Source: CAZRHR01 sp964578885
GTDB lineage: Bacteria > Bacteroidota > Bacteroidia > CAIKAF01
Direction of reading: 5' to 3'
Length of the DNA stretch: 64,000 nt
NCBI GenBank assembly: GCA_964578885.1
Contig: CAZOEO010000002.1
Location: 186,001 to 250,000 of the forward strand
The stretch's first letter is position 1. Each line of letters opens with the position of its first letter. Below are positions 1 to 8,069 of the stretch, in pieces. A program made the position numbers and the translations under genes. Below the pieces are notes generated by a model. The model searched no databases. It saw nothing but the letters and a program-made list of their open reading frames with translations, and was not told the DNA's origin.

Positions 1-1490
1 ACAGGAATGGTTACAGCTGCCGTGTTAGAACAGTTGTTCTGATCTGTACCCGTTACCGTGTAAGTCAGGGTAGAAGAGGGGGTAAAGGCCACGCCGTTTT
101 GTACGCCATTGTCCCATGATAGATTCGGCGCACCGGCAGCCGTCAGGGTGACGGGAACACCATCACATGCTGTAGTTGGAGATGCGTTAACCGTTACGTT
201 AGGAAGAGGATTTACTGTTACGTCTACAGGAGCGGAAGTAATGGTACAACCAGATGCTAATGTATTAGACACTGTGTAAGAACCGGAAGCGTTTACTGTG
301 ATAGTGTTTCCGGTAGCATTGTTGCTCCAGGTGTTATTGATAGCCGAACTGCTCACCAACTGAACCGAGTCGCCCTGACAAAAGTTGGTTGGTCCGTTTG
401 CTGTGGCAATTACGGTGTTTGAAACAGCAAAAGTTACATTATAGTTTTCCAAACCGCTGCCGCAAGTTAATCCGGCCATGAATGTTGGTAAAATCGCTGC
501 GGAATAGGTTCCGGCTGTGGCATAGGTATGCGTTACGGTTACCGTTTGGCAAGGATTGGTTTCAGCAGAGGCGAAAATGCCCAGGTTTGCACAATCACCG
601 TTGGTTAGAGCCGCAAGTGCGGGGAAACGAGCCTGAATGGTCATGGTAACCGTGGCAGGTGCATTCAGGGTGAAACGGAACCAGTCGGTGTCTCTGGTGG
701 AACCTGTTATGTTGACAGTACCGGTGTAGGTAGTGGTACAACCTGGTGCTAAATCCATATATACTGGCGTAGATGCATTACAACCTCCATTGCTATTTTG
801 ACCGCAAGCTTCTGTTTCGGCAATGGCGCCCGGGGCTGGTGTAACCGAACAGCTGGGTGTGTAAACGACTTCATCTAATCCGATGTAGTCTGAGTTGTTT
901 CCATTGGGTCCTCCACCGGTTACAAAATAGCGAAAAGCGAAACGGCCGGTTTGTGGTGCAGATAAACCTGAAATCACCACGGCGAATTTCGTCCAGGTGG
1001 TTGGATAGTTAGTTGCTCCAGCCTGTAAGTTTGGGTTAATGGTTAACAACACATTGGTAAAATCACCTACTGAAGTTTCTGTGTTTCCTGTGTTGCTGCT
1101 TGATCCCATGGTGCTCATTCGTACTTCAAGACGATCGGGAAATGACGCATTGGCAGCCGTTCTGGTGTAAAACGTAAGGATACCACCATTTTCAAGGGTT
1201 ACCACAGGTGTAACTAACCATGAAGAAATGGTACCTGTACCGGCCGTAGACTGAAAGTTGGCGGCTATATACTGATTTGAAACATTATCCGTAGACATGA
1301 AAACAGAGCCATCTCCTTGGAACCAGCCCGTCGTATTCGTTCCTAAGGGTTGACTTTGGTTAGAAATAACCCATCCAGCTGAAGTAAGTCCGGGGACATT
1401 GACAAAGCTTTCATTTAAGCCCTGCGCTCCCAATGTACCGAACATTCCAGCCGCGATAACGGACAAACAAAATTTGTACAAGTTTTTCAT
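1..1490 (-). CDS. Secreted choice-of-anchor/Ig-like repeat protein, N-terminal part (runs off left edge)
   Basis: The reading frame opens at the ATG at 1490 and stays open to the window edge, giving about 496 residues without a stop; the C-terminus lies outside. It begins with a signal peptide (MKNLYKFCLSVIAAGMFGTLGAQ). The next ~200 residues resemble the 'choice-of-anchor J'/cleaved-adhesin beta-sandwich fold (NESF... GW..., later a run ending in a calcium-binding-like YIGLDEV). After this come a cysteine-containing pre-peptidase-like region and Ig-like repeats rich in Thr, Ser, Asn and paired Cys, as in T9SS cargo of Bacteroidota. A T9SS sorting domain is expected at the missing C-terminus but cannot be seen. 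It is transcribed alone from a TATATTTG promoter 30 nt upstream of the start. The function is likely surface or extracellular; no catalytic motif is visible. Confidence 0.8.
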   Translation of the reverse strand, partial: MKNLYKFCLSVIAAGMFGTLGAQGLNESFVNVPGLTSAGWVISNQSQPLGTNTTGWFQGDGSVFMSTDNVSNQYIAANFQSTAGTGTISSWLVTPVVTLENGGILTFYTRTAANASFPDRLEVRMSTMGSSSNTGNTETSVGDFTNVLLTINPNLQAGATNYPTTWTKFAVVISGLSAPQTGRFAFRYFVTGGGPNGNNSDYIGLDEVVYTPSCSVTPAPGAIAETEACGQNSNGGCNASTPVYMDLAPGCTTTYTGTVNITGSTRDTDWFRFTLNAPATVTMTIQARFPALAALTNGDCANLGIFASAETNPCQTVTVTHTYATAGTYSAAILPTFMAGLTCGSGLENYNVTFAVSNTVIATANGPTNFCQGDSVQLVSSSAINNTWSNNATGNTITVNASGSYTVSNTLASGCTITSAPVDVTVNPLPNVTVNASPTTACDGVPVTLTAAGAPNLSWDNGVQNGVAFTPSSTLTYTVTGTDQNNCSNTAAVTIP

Positions 1491-1519
1491 AATGAAGGCG
1501 TTTCATTGTTAATATTTCA

Positions 1520-1527
1520 CAAATATA
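1520..1527 (-). promoter_or_regulatory. TAnnTTTG promoter for the secreted protein at 1..1490
   Basis: On the minus strand this reads TATATTTG, an exact match to the Bacteroidota -7 consensus. It lies 29 nt upstream of the start codon at 1490. No clear TTTG -33 element was found at the usual distance. Confidence 0.6.
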
Positions 1528-1590
1528 ATACTTTGCCGCGTTTGGAGTATGTTTTAGAGGTTTTAAAATATGCGTAAATGGATAAAAAAA

Positions 1591-1614
1591 AGCAGACTTC
1601 TTACGAAGTCTGCT
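1591..1614 (-). terminator. Rho-independent terminator downstream of rpmH
   Basis: This is a perfect 10-bp inverted repeat (AGCAGACTTC / GAAGTCTGCT). Read on the minus strand it has a GTAA (GNRA-type) tetraloop and is followed by a T-run (complement of 1582-1590). It lies 33 nt past the rpmH stop. Confidence 0.85.
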
Positions 1615-1646
1615 TTCAAAAATTTTCCTAAAATATAGGGTGAAAA

Positions 1647-1808
1647 CTATTTCTTTGGATAGTATTCGTCGGAAACCGTTAGCTTGTGGCGACCTCTGCG
1701 ACGACGCGCAGCCAGAACTCTACGCCCGTTTGCTGTGGCCATACGGTTACGGAAACCGTGTTTGTTTCTCCGCTTACGAATGGAAGGCTGGAAGGTTCTT
1801 TTAGACAT
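1647..1808 (-). CDS. rpmH: 50S ribosomal protein L34
   Basis: The gene encodes a 53-residue, very basic protein starting MSKRTFQPSIRKRRNKHGFR and ending DEYYPKK. This is the hallmark L34 sequence (KRTFQPS, KHGFR.RM.T..GR.VL..RR.KGR..L), with the slightly extended C-terminus usual in Bacteroidota. L34 is a structural protein of the large ribosomal subunit that binds 23S rRNA. It stands alone here with its own strong promoter (TTTG-19 bp-TACTTTTG at 1868-1898) and a terminator at 1591-1614. The usual bacterial neighbours rnpA and dnaA are absent, which is common in Bacteroidota. Identification is essentially certain. Confidence 0.97.
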   Translation of the reverse strand: MSKRTFQPSIRKRRNKHGFRNRMATANGRRVLAARRRRGRHKLTVSDEYYPKK

Positions 1809-1867
1809 CGCTCACTCGTTTTATCTGTTTTTCAAAAAATTATTTTATCCTTTTTCCAAAGGGATTG

Positions 1868-1898
1868 CAAAAGTAAGGATTTAATTTTTTCTCCCAAA
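1868..1898 (-). promoter_or_regulatory. Full Bacteroidota-type promoter of rpmH
   Basis: On the minus strand there is a TTTG element (1898..1895), a 19-nt spacer, then TACTTTTG (1875..1868). This is the best full consensus match in the window. The start of rpmH lies about 60 nt downstream, leaving an untranslated leader. Confidence 0.75.
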
Positions 1899-1933
1899 TT
1901 TTTTTCAACATGATTTTGTAAAAACTTGGACAA

Positions 1934-2797
1934 TTAGCTGGATTTGCGACGTTGAGCACGCTCATACACAAACAAATTGGCCACCACTCCGCCTACAATC
2001 AGTAACATACCGGCAATGTTGCTCCAATCGTAGGATTCTCCGAAAAACAGCACCCCAAACCCTAATCCATAGACCAAACCCAAATATTGAAGGGATGAAA
2101 TGGCGGCGGCTTTTTCTGCCATAAACGCTTTGGTCATGGCCATTTGCGCGAATTGGGTGAAAATGCCGGCCAACCCCAGCCAAATCCAATCTACTCCCAC
2201 CGGCCACACCCAATCCATCCAGGCCCAGGGCAGAATCAACGGAAAGGCCACCAACGGAAAATAAAAAACCACCACCGACGGATGCTCGGTAGGCGCCGCT
2301 TTGCGAATCATGGTGTAAGCCAATGCAGAAAATAGGGCACTACCCACTCCCAATGCCAAATACGCCGGCGAAAGCGCCTCGCTGCTCCAGTGCAAAACCA
2401 AAACACCTCCAAAAGAAAGCAGGAAAAATGGCCACTGCCACTTTACCAACTTTTCTCCCAACAACCAACTCGACAATAAAACAGTGAAAATGGGGGAAAT
2501 ATATTGGAGCGAAATGGCGGTAGCCAAGGGCAGAAATTTTAACGTCACAAAGTAAGCCGTTAACCCAATGGTGCCAAAAATTCCACGCAAAATCAAGACT
2601 TTCTTGTTGTTACCCCAAGGTCTGATACCCAAACGATATAACTGTGATCCGGTAAAAAGCAAGGTGATGGCCGCCCGGAATAAAATGATTTGGGTGGCCG
2701 GAAGATGGTGTATTTGTTTCACGCTTACATTCATCAGGGCAAACCACAGGGTAGAAAGCAGCATGAATTGTGCGCCCGGTCTTATGGCCTTTATCAT
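1934..2797 (-). CDS. EamA/DMT-superfamily transporter
   Basis: This 287-residue protein is almost wholly hydrophobic, with about ten predicted transmembrane segments arranged as two EamA repeats (roughly residues 8-135 and 145-280). Typical motifs are ALMNVSVK in helix 1, ISLQYISPIFTVLLSSWLLGEKL in the first repeat, and ISSLQYLGLVYGLGFGVLFFGES near the end of the second. The C-terminus is short and basic (ERAQRRKSS). Members of the family export or import metabolites such as amino acids, nucleosides or nicotinamide. Substrate cannot be assigned from sequence. It is transcribed alone, between rpmH and a divergent plus-strand gene. Start ATG at 2797 gives the normal family length of ~290 residues. 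Confidence 0.9.
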   Translation of the reverse strand: MIKAIRPGAQFMLLSTLWFALMNVSVKQIHHLPATQIILFRAAITLLFTGSQLYRLGIRPWGNNKKVLILRGIFGTIGLTAYFVTLKFLPLATAISLQYISPIFTVLLSSWLLGEKLVKWQWPFFLLSFGGVLVLHWSSEALSPAYLALGVGSALFSALAYTMIRKAAPTEHPSVVVFYFPLVAFPLILPWAWMDWVWPVGVDWIWLGLAGIFTQFAQMAMTKAFMAEKAAAISSLQYLGLVYGLGFGVLFFGESYDWSNIAGMLLIVGGVVANLFVYERAQRRKSS

Positions 2798-2990
2798 GGC
2801 CCAAAGGTCTTCTTTTCTTACGAAACGGCCACAACGATGAACCCAATTTTCCTGCTCCGATGTGGCAAATGCCTTTTGCGCCGCTTTTTTCCGAATCTAT
2901 GCGCGTTGAAAAAACGCCTTTTTCATGTTCCTGCATCCCATGCCAGGTTTTAAAAAATCCGGGCACATGCGTTTCCCAAAAAGGGAATCC

Positions 2991-2998
2991 TACCTTTG
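2991..2998 (+). promoter_or_regulatory. TAnnTTTG promoter 4 nt before a start codon
   Basis: TACCTTTG followed by four bases (tgtc) and then the ATG at 3003. With the transcription start expected a few bases after the element, the message would have essentially no leader. This also supports the ATG at 3003 over upstream starts. Confidence 0.6.
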
Positions 2999-3002
2999 TG
3001 TC

Positions 3003-3368
3003 ATGGCGTTGGCTTTTCCTGCAGATGTAGCTCCACAATTTCAATCCTGGCTGGTTTTTTTAGAGAATGCCGGGGGTTGGCATCAATGGATGCGCCAACT
3101 AAATAAAGATCTCGGACCATTGATGGGTTCCGAGCAAACGCTGGAAACAGCGTCTCGTTTGGAGGATGTATATGCCAGCGTGCTTACCCTGATGCAAGAC
3201 GCCATGGTGAATGCACCGCAAGCTTTGACGTCATGTTTGTACCAAACTGATGTTCCGGAAAACTGGCTGGCACATCAGCCGTTGACGGCCGAATGGTTGG
3301 CCAAAGCGGTTATGTGGCGCACGCTTCAAAAAGTGATTTTTAGATACCAATTCACTCATCCTGTTTAG
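3003..3368 (+). CDS. Small protein of unknown function
   Basis: The product is a 121-residue soluble protein (MALAFPADVAPQFQSWLVFL...). It has no signal peptide, membrane segment or recognised motif. It appears helical and rich in Trp, Gln and Leu. I do not recognise the family. The start at 3003 is chosen because a TAnnTTTG promoter sits immediately upstream and because the longer reading from 2925 encodes an unlikely N-terminus that overlaps that promoter. It ends 33 nt before the ATG of the large histidine kinase, so the two genes are probably co-transcribed. A role linked to that sensor is possible but is only inferred from position. Confidence 0.65.
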   Translation: MALAFPADVAPQFQSWLVFLENAGGWHQWMRQLNKDLGPLMGSEQTLETASRLEDVYASVLTLMQDAMVNAPQALTSCLYQTDVPENWLAHQPLTAEWLAKAVMWRTLQKVIFRYQFTHPV

Positions 3369-3401
3369 AAATTGCTTAGTTTAAACCAGAATATCACGGA
3401 C

Positions 3402-6400
3402 ATGCCAAAGCGGGCTTGGAAAATAGGGTTTGAATTAGGATGGAGCGGACTGGCTTTTTTGTTTTTCTTGATTTTGGGCGGCTTTTTGGGTGCCATCCGC
3501 CAGGATAAAGCATGGTATGTTCAGAAAACACTGAAAGTTAGGGAGGAACTGCGAGAGAAAGAACGCCGAACCAACCATTTGATTCAAAATTTTATTTCAC
3601 ATCCGGAATGGCATCTGGACCTGGCAGCGGTGGGGGAAGAAGAAGGCATTTTCTTGTTTGTTTACCGGAACGATACGCTAGTGCAATGGTCTACCGCCCG
3701 CGTGCCCATGCCTCAATACAGTTTCGACGACGATTTTCTGCTGGATGTCATGAAACTCCGTAATGGTTGGTATCGGGTGGTGCGAACCACGCACGGCCCT
3801 TATACCGTGGTCGGACTGATTCTGGTAAAACGGGATTATTTTATCAACAATGAATTTCTGGTAGATGGGTTTGTAGAGGATTTCGGATTGAACAAAGAAG
3901 TGCAATTGGCGGTGGATCCTTTTGCGTCAGATTTTCATGTGACCGACGATCAGGGCCGATTTTTATTTGCATTGGTGTTCGACCCGGAAGGGGAAGGACA
4001 ATTGCGTTTTGCCTCTTTGGCCGGGTTGTCTTTTCTGATGGCCTTGTTCGCTTTTCTGATTTTTCTCTATCAGCTGGGGTCCCTCCGTTTTTTCCGAAAG
4101 CGTCCCCTCCTTCATATTGTACTTTTCACGGTTTTTGTGACCATTCTCAGGTGGCTCAACCTTCATTTTCGCTTTCCGAAAGTCTTGTATGAACTTACTT
4201 TGTTCAATCCCGAAGTGTTCGCATCGTCGGCTTTCTTGCCCAATCTTGGTGATTTTCTTTTACATGTGATTTTGCTCACGGCCTGGCTCGTGCTGGTCTT
4301 CGTGAATCTCTCCAAATATCGTTTTCGGTCTCCTCAGATTCCGGCGGTAAAGGGTTGGATTCTTTTTTTTGGCTCGCTGGCGGCTGTATTTTCTTTTCTG
4401 GTGCATTACTTGATTCGCACCCTGATTTTCGATTCTAATTTATCCTTCGACTTATCTAATATTCTGGATCTTTCCGCATATTCTTTCATCGGGTTTAGCC
4501 TCATTACGCTATTGCTGGTCGATTACTTCATCATTATACACTTTTGCTCGAAAATGCTGGCCCGGGTTATTCGCCCATCCTGGCCCATGTTGCTCATTTT
4601 AACTTTTATTCCGTTTCTCGCCATTGCACTCATTGGGCTTTTAGTCAATCAGTTGGATTTTCTTTCTCTGCTTTTACCTTATTTTATTTTTGTCTCGGTA
4701 CTGTGGGTGCATTTTCGCCCGAAACCGGTGCTGGATTTTTACGCTTTTCTGCCGGCACTCGTTCTTTTTTCCGGTTTTGCGACCTATTTGTTATGGAATT
4801 TGAACAGCGAAAAAGAGCGGGAGCAGCGGAAAGTACTGGTGGTGAAAATTGCCGAGGAACAGGACCACGTAGCGGAATTTCTTTTTCGCGATGCAGCAGA
4901 AGCCATGCGCCGCGATCCCGTGATCCGACATCATTTGTTCGCCAACTTCCGGTCTTATCCCTACGAGCTATTTGAACGAATCGCCCAACGCTACTTCGCA
5001 GGTTACTGGAGCAAATACGCTTTGGTGATTATGCCGGTAGATGAAGTGGAGCTGGAAGAGGTGAAAAAGGATAGTTGGTATGCCGATCCAGATTTACTGG
5101 ATTATGAAAATGCCATCGAAAAATTTGGGATTCCCACAGCCAGTCCGGAGCTTTTCTTTCTTGGAAATGCGTATGGAAAAGTAAGTTATATCGGAAAAAT
5201 TCGGGTGGAAAAGCAAGAAGGACAAGATACCCTGGTGAAATACATCTATCTGGAATTTATTTCTAAAATGGTAACCCAGGTCATGGGCTTTCCGGAATTG
5301 CTGTTGGACCAGTCGGTGATTCGTCCGGTGCATTTGGGCAATTATAGTTATGCGATATATAAAGAAGGTCGGCTTTCTGTTTCGGCCGGTGGTTTTGCGT
5401 TTCCCATAGAGCAATCGGTTTTTGGGTACACGGGTTTGGATTTAACTTTTTTAGATTTTAATGGGTTTAATCACCTGATTTATCGCGTCAGTCCAGACCG
5501 GACCATTGTGGTGAGTTTGCCCCATCCACGCTTTTTGGATATTCTGAATCCCTACGCATACCTGCTGCTGTATTTCAGCTTTATTCTGTTTTTGTTCGTG
5601 AGTTACCGCTACTATTTTCACAATACGGGTCAGGGGTTGCGTCTCACGCTCAAAGGCCGGATTCAGTTGACCATTTTGTTGATTTTATTGGTGTCTTTGG
5701 TTTTGGTGGGACTTGGAATTCATGACTTTATCACCACCCAGTTCGACCGTAAGAACCGTGGCACCATCGAAGAAAAAGTCAATGCCATTCTTTCTGAGCT
5801 GAAAACCGAATTGGAAGGCGGAACGCGATCTCTGCAGCATCGGGAATCGCTGAATTATGTGTTGACCCGCTATGCCAACATCTTTTTTACTGACATCAAT
5901 CTGTACGATGCGCAGGGAATGTTGATGGCGAGTTCACGGGAAGCCATTTTTAATGAAGGATTGGTGGCCCGGCAAATGGATCCCAGGGCATACGACGAAT
6001 TGGCCCAGAAAAAGCAACCTAAATTTCTTCATAAAGAGCGTATTGGGAAATTTCAATACTTGTCTGCTTATGCCGTGTTTCGCGATAGAAACGGAGAGGT
6101 CATTGGTTATGTAAACCTTCCTTACTTTTTGAGGCAAAACGATTTGCGGGAGGAATTGTCCTCTTCGCTGTTGGCTTTGATCAATATTTACAGCTTGCTC
6201 ATCGTGGCGTCGATGGCCGTGAGTCTGGTGATGGCCAATCGTCTTACGACCCCGTTGTCCATTTTACAGGTGAAAATTTCTCAACTGCGCCTTGGCCGGA
6301 AAAATGAGATTATTGATTATCGCGGGCAAGACGAAATTTCCGGTCTGGTTTCGGAATATAACCGCATGGTCAGGGAGTTGGAGCAAAGTGCCACTTTGCT

Positions 6401-7085
6401 GGCCCGAAGCGAGCGAGAATCTGCCTGGAAGGAAATGGCGCGTCAGGTGGCCCATGAGGTAAAAAATCCGCTCACGCCCATGAAACTAAGTGTGCAGTAT
6501 TTACTAAAAGCCTGGGAAGACGGAAAACCAGATTTCGATCAGCGTTTACGCCGATTCCGGGATGCCATGCTAGACCAGATTGAAACCCTGTCGGCCATTG
6601 CGTCCGAATTTTCGTATTTCGCTAAACTCCCGGAAACCCATCCCGTAACCCTCGATCTGATTCTATTGGTGGAAAATTGCGTGGCTTTCTTCCGGAATAA
6701 TGAAGAAGGCGTGTCGATAACCTTAGAAACCAAAGGCATTTCACAGGCTTTGGTGAAGGCCGACCGGGACCAAATGCTTAGGGTGTTTAATAATCTCATT
6801 AGGAATGCATTGCAAGCTATTCCAGAAGATCGGACAGGACAGGTGCAGATTCGGATTTTTGAAAATAACGACCAGATTTGGGTTGAAGTTACGGATAATG
6901 GCATGGGTATTCCGGTGGACATCAGAGAGAAAATCTTTGCGCCCAATTTTACGACCAAAGGTTCGGGAATGGGGTTAGGATTAGCCATGACCCGCACCAT
7001 TCTCGAGAATGTGGATGGAATCATTGAATTTTCCACGGAAGATGGCGTTGGAACTACTTTCCGGATTCGTTTGCCAAAAGCCTGA
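3402..7085 (+). CDS. Large NtrY-like membrane sensor histidine kinase
   Basis: The 1227-residue protein has an N-terminal membrane helix (~16-32) and an extracytoplasmic sensor segment (~35-200). A polytopic block of several helices follows (~205-475), then a second large extracytoplasmic region (~475-720), two more helices (~725-765), a third sensor-like loop (~780-925), a helix (~935-955) and a HAMP domain. The kinase core follows: H-box MARQVAHEVKNPLTPMKLS with the phospho-accepting His near residue 1018, N-box FNNLIRNALQAI (~1127), DNGMGIP (~1164) and GSGMGLGLA (~1187). The H-box with NPLTPM is of NtrY type. Start ATG 3402 is preferred to the TTG at 3372. No response regulator is adjacent, so the partner is encoded elsewhere. 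The signal is unknown. Confidence 0.9.
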   Translation: MPKRAWKIGFELGWSGLAFLFFLILGGFLGAIRQDKAWYVQKTLKVREELREKERRTNHLIQNFISHPEWHLDLAAVGEEEGIFLFVYRNDTLVQWSTARVPMPQYSFDDDFLLDVMKLRNGWYRVVRTTHGPYTVVGLILVKRDYFINNEFLVDGFVEDFGLNKEVQLAVDPFASDFHVTDDQGRFLFALVFDPEGEGQLRFASLAGLSFLMALFAFLIFLYQLGSLRFFRKRPLLHIVLFTVFVTILRWLNLHFRFPKVLYELTLFNPEVFASSAFLPNLGDFLLHVILLTAWLVLVFVNLSKYRFRSPQIPAVKGWILFFGSLAAVFSFLVHYLIRTLIFDSNLSFDLSNILDLSAYSFIGFSLITLLLVDYFIIIHFCSKMLARVIRPSWPMLLILTFIPFLAIALIGLLVNQLDFLSLLLPYFIFVSVLWVHFRPKPVLDFYAFLPALVLFSGFATYLLWNLNSEKEREQRKVLVVKIAEEQDHVAEFLFRDAAEAMRRDPVIRHHLFANFRSYPYELFERIAQRYFAGYWSKYALVIMPVDEVELEEVKKDSWYADPDLLDYENAIEKFGIPTASPELFFLGNAYGKVSYIGKIRVEKQEGQDTLVKYIYLEFISKMVTQVMGFPELLLDQSVIRPVHLGNYSYAIYKEGRLSVSAGGFAFPIEQSVFGYTGLDLTFLDFNGFNHLIYRVSPDRTIVVSLPHPRFLDILNPYAYLLLYFSFILFLFVSYRYYFHNTGQGLRLTLKGRIQLTILLILLVSLVLVGLGIHDFITTQFDRKNRGTIEEKVNAILSELKTELEGGTRSLQHRESLNYVLTRYANIFFTDINLYDAQGMLMASSREAIFNEGLVARQMDPRAYDELAQKKQPKFLHKERIGKFQYLSAYAVFRDRNGEVIGYVNLPYFLRQNDLREELSSSLLALINIYSLLIVASMAVSLVMANRLTTPLSILQVKISQLRLGRKNEIIDYRGQDEISGLVSEYNRMVRELEQSATLLARSERESAWKEMARQVAHEVKNPLTPMKLSVQYLLKAWEDGKPDFDQRLRRFRDAMLDQIETLSAIASEFSYFAKLPETHPVTLDLILLVENCVAFFRNNEEGVSITLETKGISQALVKADRDQMLRVFNNLIRNALQAIPEDRTGQVQIRIFENNDQIWVEVTDNGMGIPVDIREKIFAPNFTTKGSGMGLGLAMTRTILENVDGIIEFSTEDGVGTTFRIRLPKA

Positions 7086-7157
7086 GTCAACTGCAACTTT
7101 TTTCGCCCTATCGGGTTAAACAAGCGTGATTTCTGATCAGGAAAAAGAGAGAAAACC

Positions 7158-8069
7158 ATGACATCAACACAAATAAATCAACCCCGTCGGTGGCTTTTGG
7201 CCGGAGGAACCGGACTCATTGGTCAGCATCTGGCGAAAGTGTTACGGGAAAAAGGCCATGAGGTGAAGGTGTTGAGCCGAAAAGGGCCGGAAGGTTGGGC
7301 GCCGGGCGAAAAACCACTTCCTGCATCCGTTTTCCGGGACATTGATGTAGTGGTGAATTTGGCCGGTGCCTCGGTGGGAGAAGGACGCTGGACGCCAGCT
7401 CGGAAAAGGGAATTGTTGAGCAGCCGTTTAGCTCCCATTCAGACTTTGCAGGAATCTCTGGAACAAGTTGAAAACAAGCCTTTTGTGATTCAGGCGTCGG
7501 CCATTGGGTATTATGGTACGATGGCGCAGGACGCCGATTTTACGGAGCAAAACGGACCGGGAGAAGATTTTCTGGCGAACCTTTGCGTAGCCTGGGAAGC
7601 GGCGGCAAAACGCTTTGAACCCGTTTCCGGTGGATTGGCCATTGTACGCATTGGCGTGGTCCTGGATGCTCAGGGCGGCGCATTTCCCAAAATGATTTTC
7701 CCCATTCGTTGGTTTGCCGGAGCGGCGCCCGGAAGCGGACAACAGGGCGTATCGTGGATACATATTGAGGATGTGATTCAGGCCATCTTGTTTATCGAAG
7801 AAAACCGCCATCAAGGTGTATTTAATTTAGTGGCACCGGACCCGCAATCCATGCAATCCTTCATGAAAGAAGCCGCACGGCAGTTGCATCGTCCTTTTTG
7901 GCCATTTCCATTGCCCGGCATGCTGTTGAAGATGGCCATGGGTGAGCAGGCCGATCTGGTGTTGAAAGGAAATCGGGTGTATCCTTCGCGATTATTGGAC
8001 GCCGGTTATACATTTCGGTTCTCCACCTTGCCGAATGCGCTGAAGAATCTATTTACTTTGCAGCCATGA
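7158..8069 (+). CDS. TIGR01777-type epimerase (SDR superfamily)
   Basis: This 303-residue soluble protein opens with a Rossmann NAD(P)-binding motif, LLAGGTGLIGQHLAKVL (GxxGxxG at ~17-23). It continues with VVNLAGASVGEGRWT and ASAIGYYG, typical of the TIGR01777/YfcH-like extended SDR family. The C-terminal part (VFNLVAPDPQSMQSFMKEAARQLHRP..., then GNRVYPSRLLDAGYTFRF) matches the DUF1731 tail of that family. Substrate is not known for the family in general. The stop overlaps the start of the ABC exporter gene by 4 bp (ATGA), so the two are translationally coupled. It begins a three-gene overlapping operon. Confidence 0.93.
   Translation: MTSTQINQPRRWLLAGGTGLIGQHLAKVLREKGHEVKVLSRKGPEGWAPGEKPLPASVFRDIDVVVNLAGASVGEGRWTPARKRELLSSRLAPIQTLQESLEQVENKPFVIQASAIGYYGTMAQDADFTEQNGPGEDFLANLCVAWEAAAKRFEPVSGGLAIVRIGVVLDAQGGAFPKMIFPIRWFAGAAPGSGQQGVSWIHIEDVIQAILFIEENRHQGVFNLVAPDPQSMQSFMKEAARQLHRPFWPFPLPGMLLKMAMGEQADLVLKGNRVYPSRLLDAGYTFRFSTLPNALKNLFTLQP

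Noticed and set aside
2610..3044. Minus-strand frame overlapping the EamA gene and the unknown small gene
   Set aside because: It overlaps the established transporter frame and has composition unlike a real protein.
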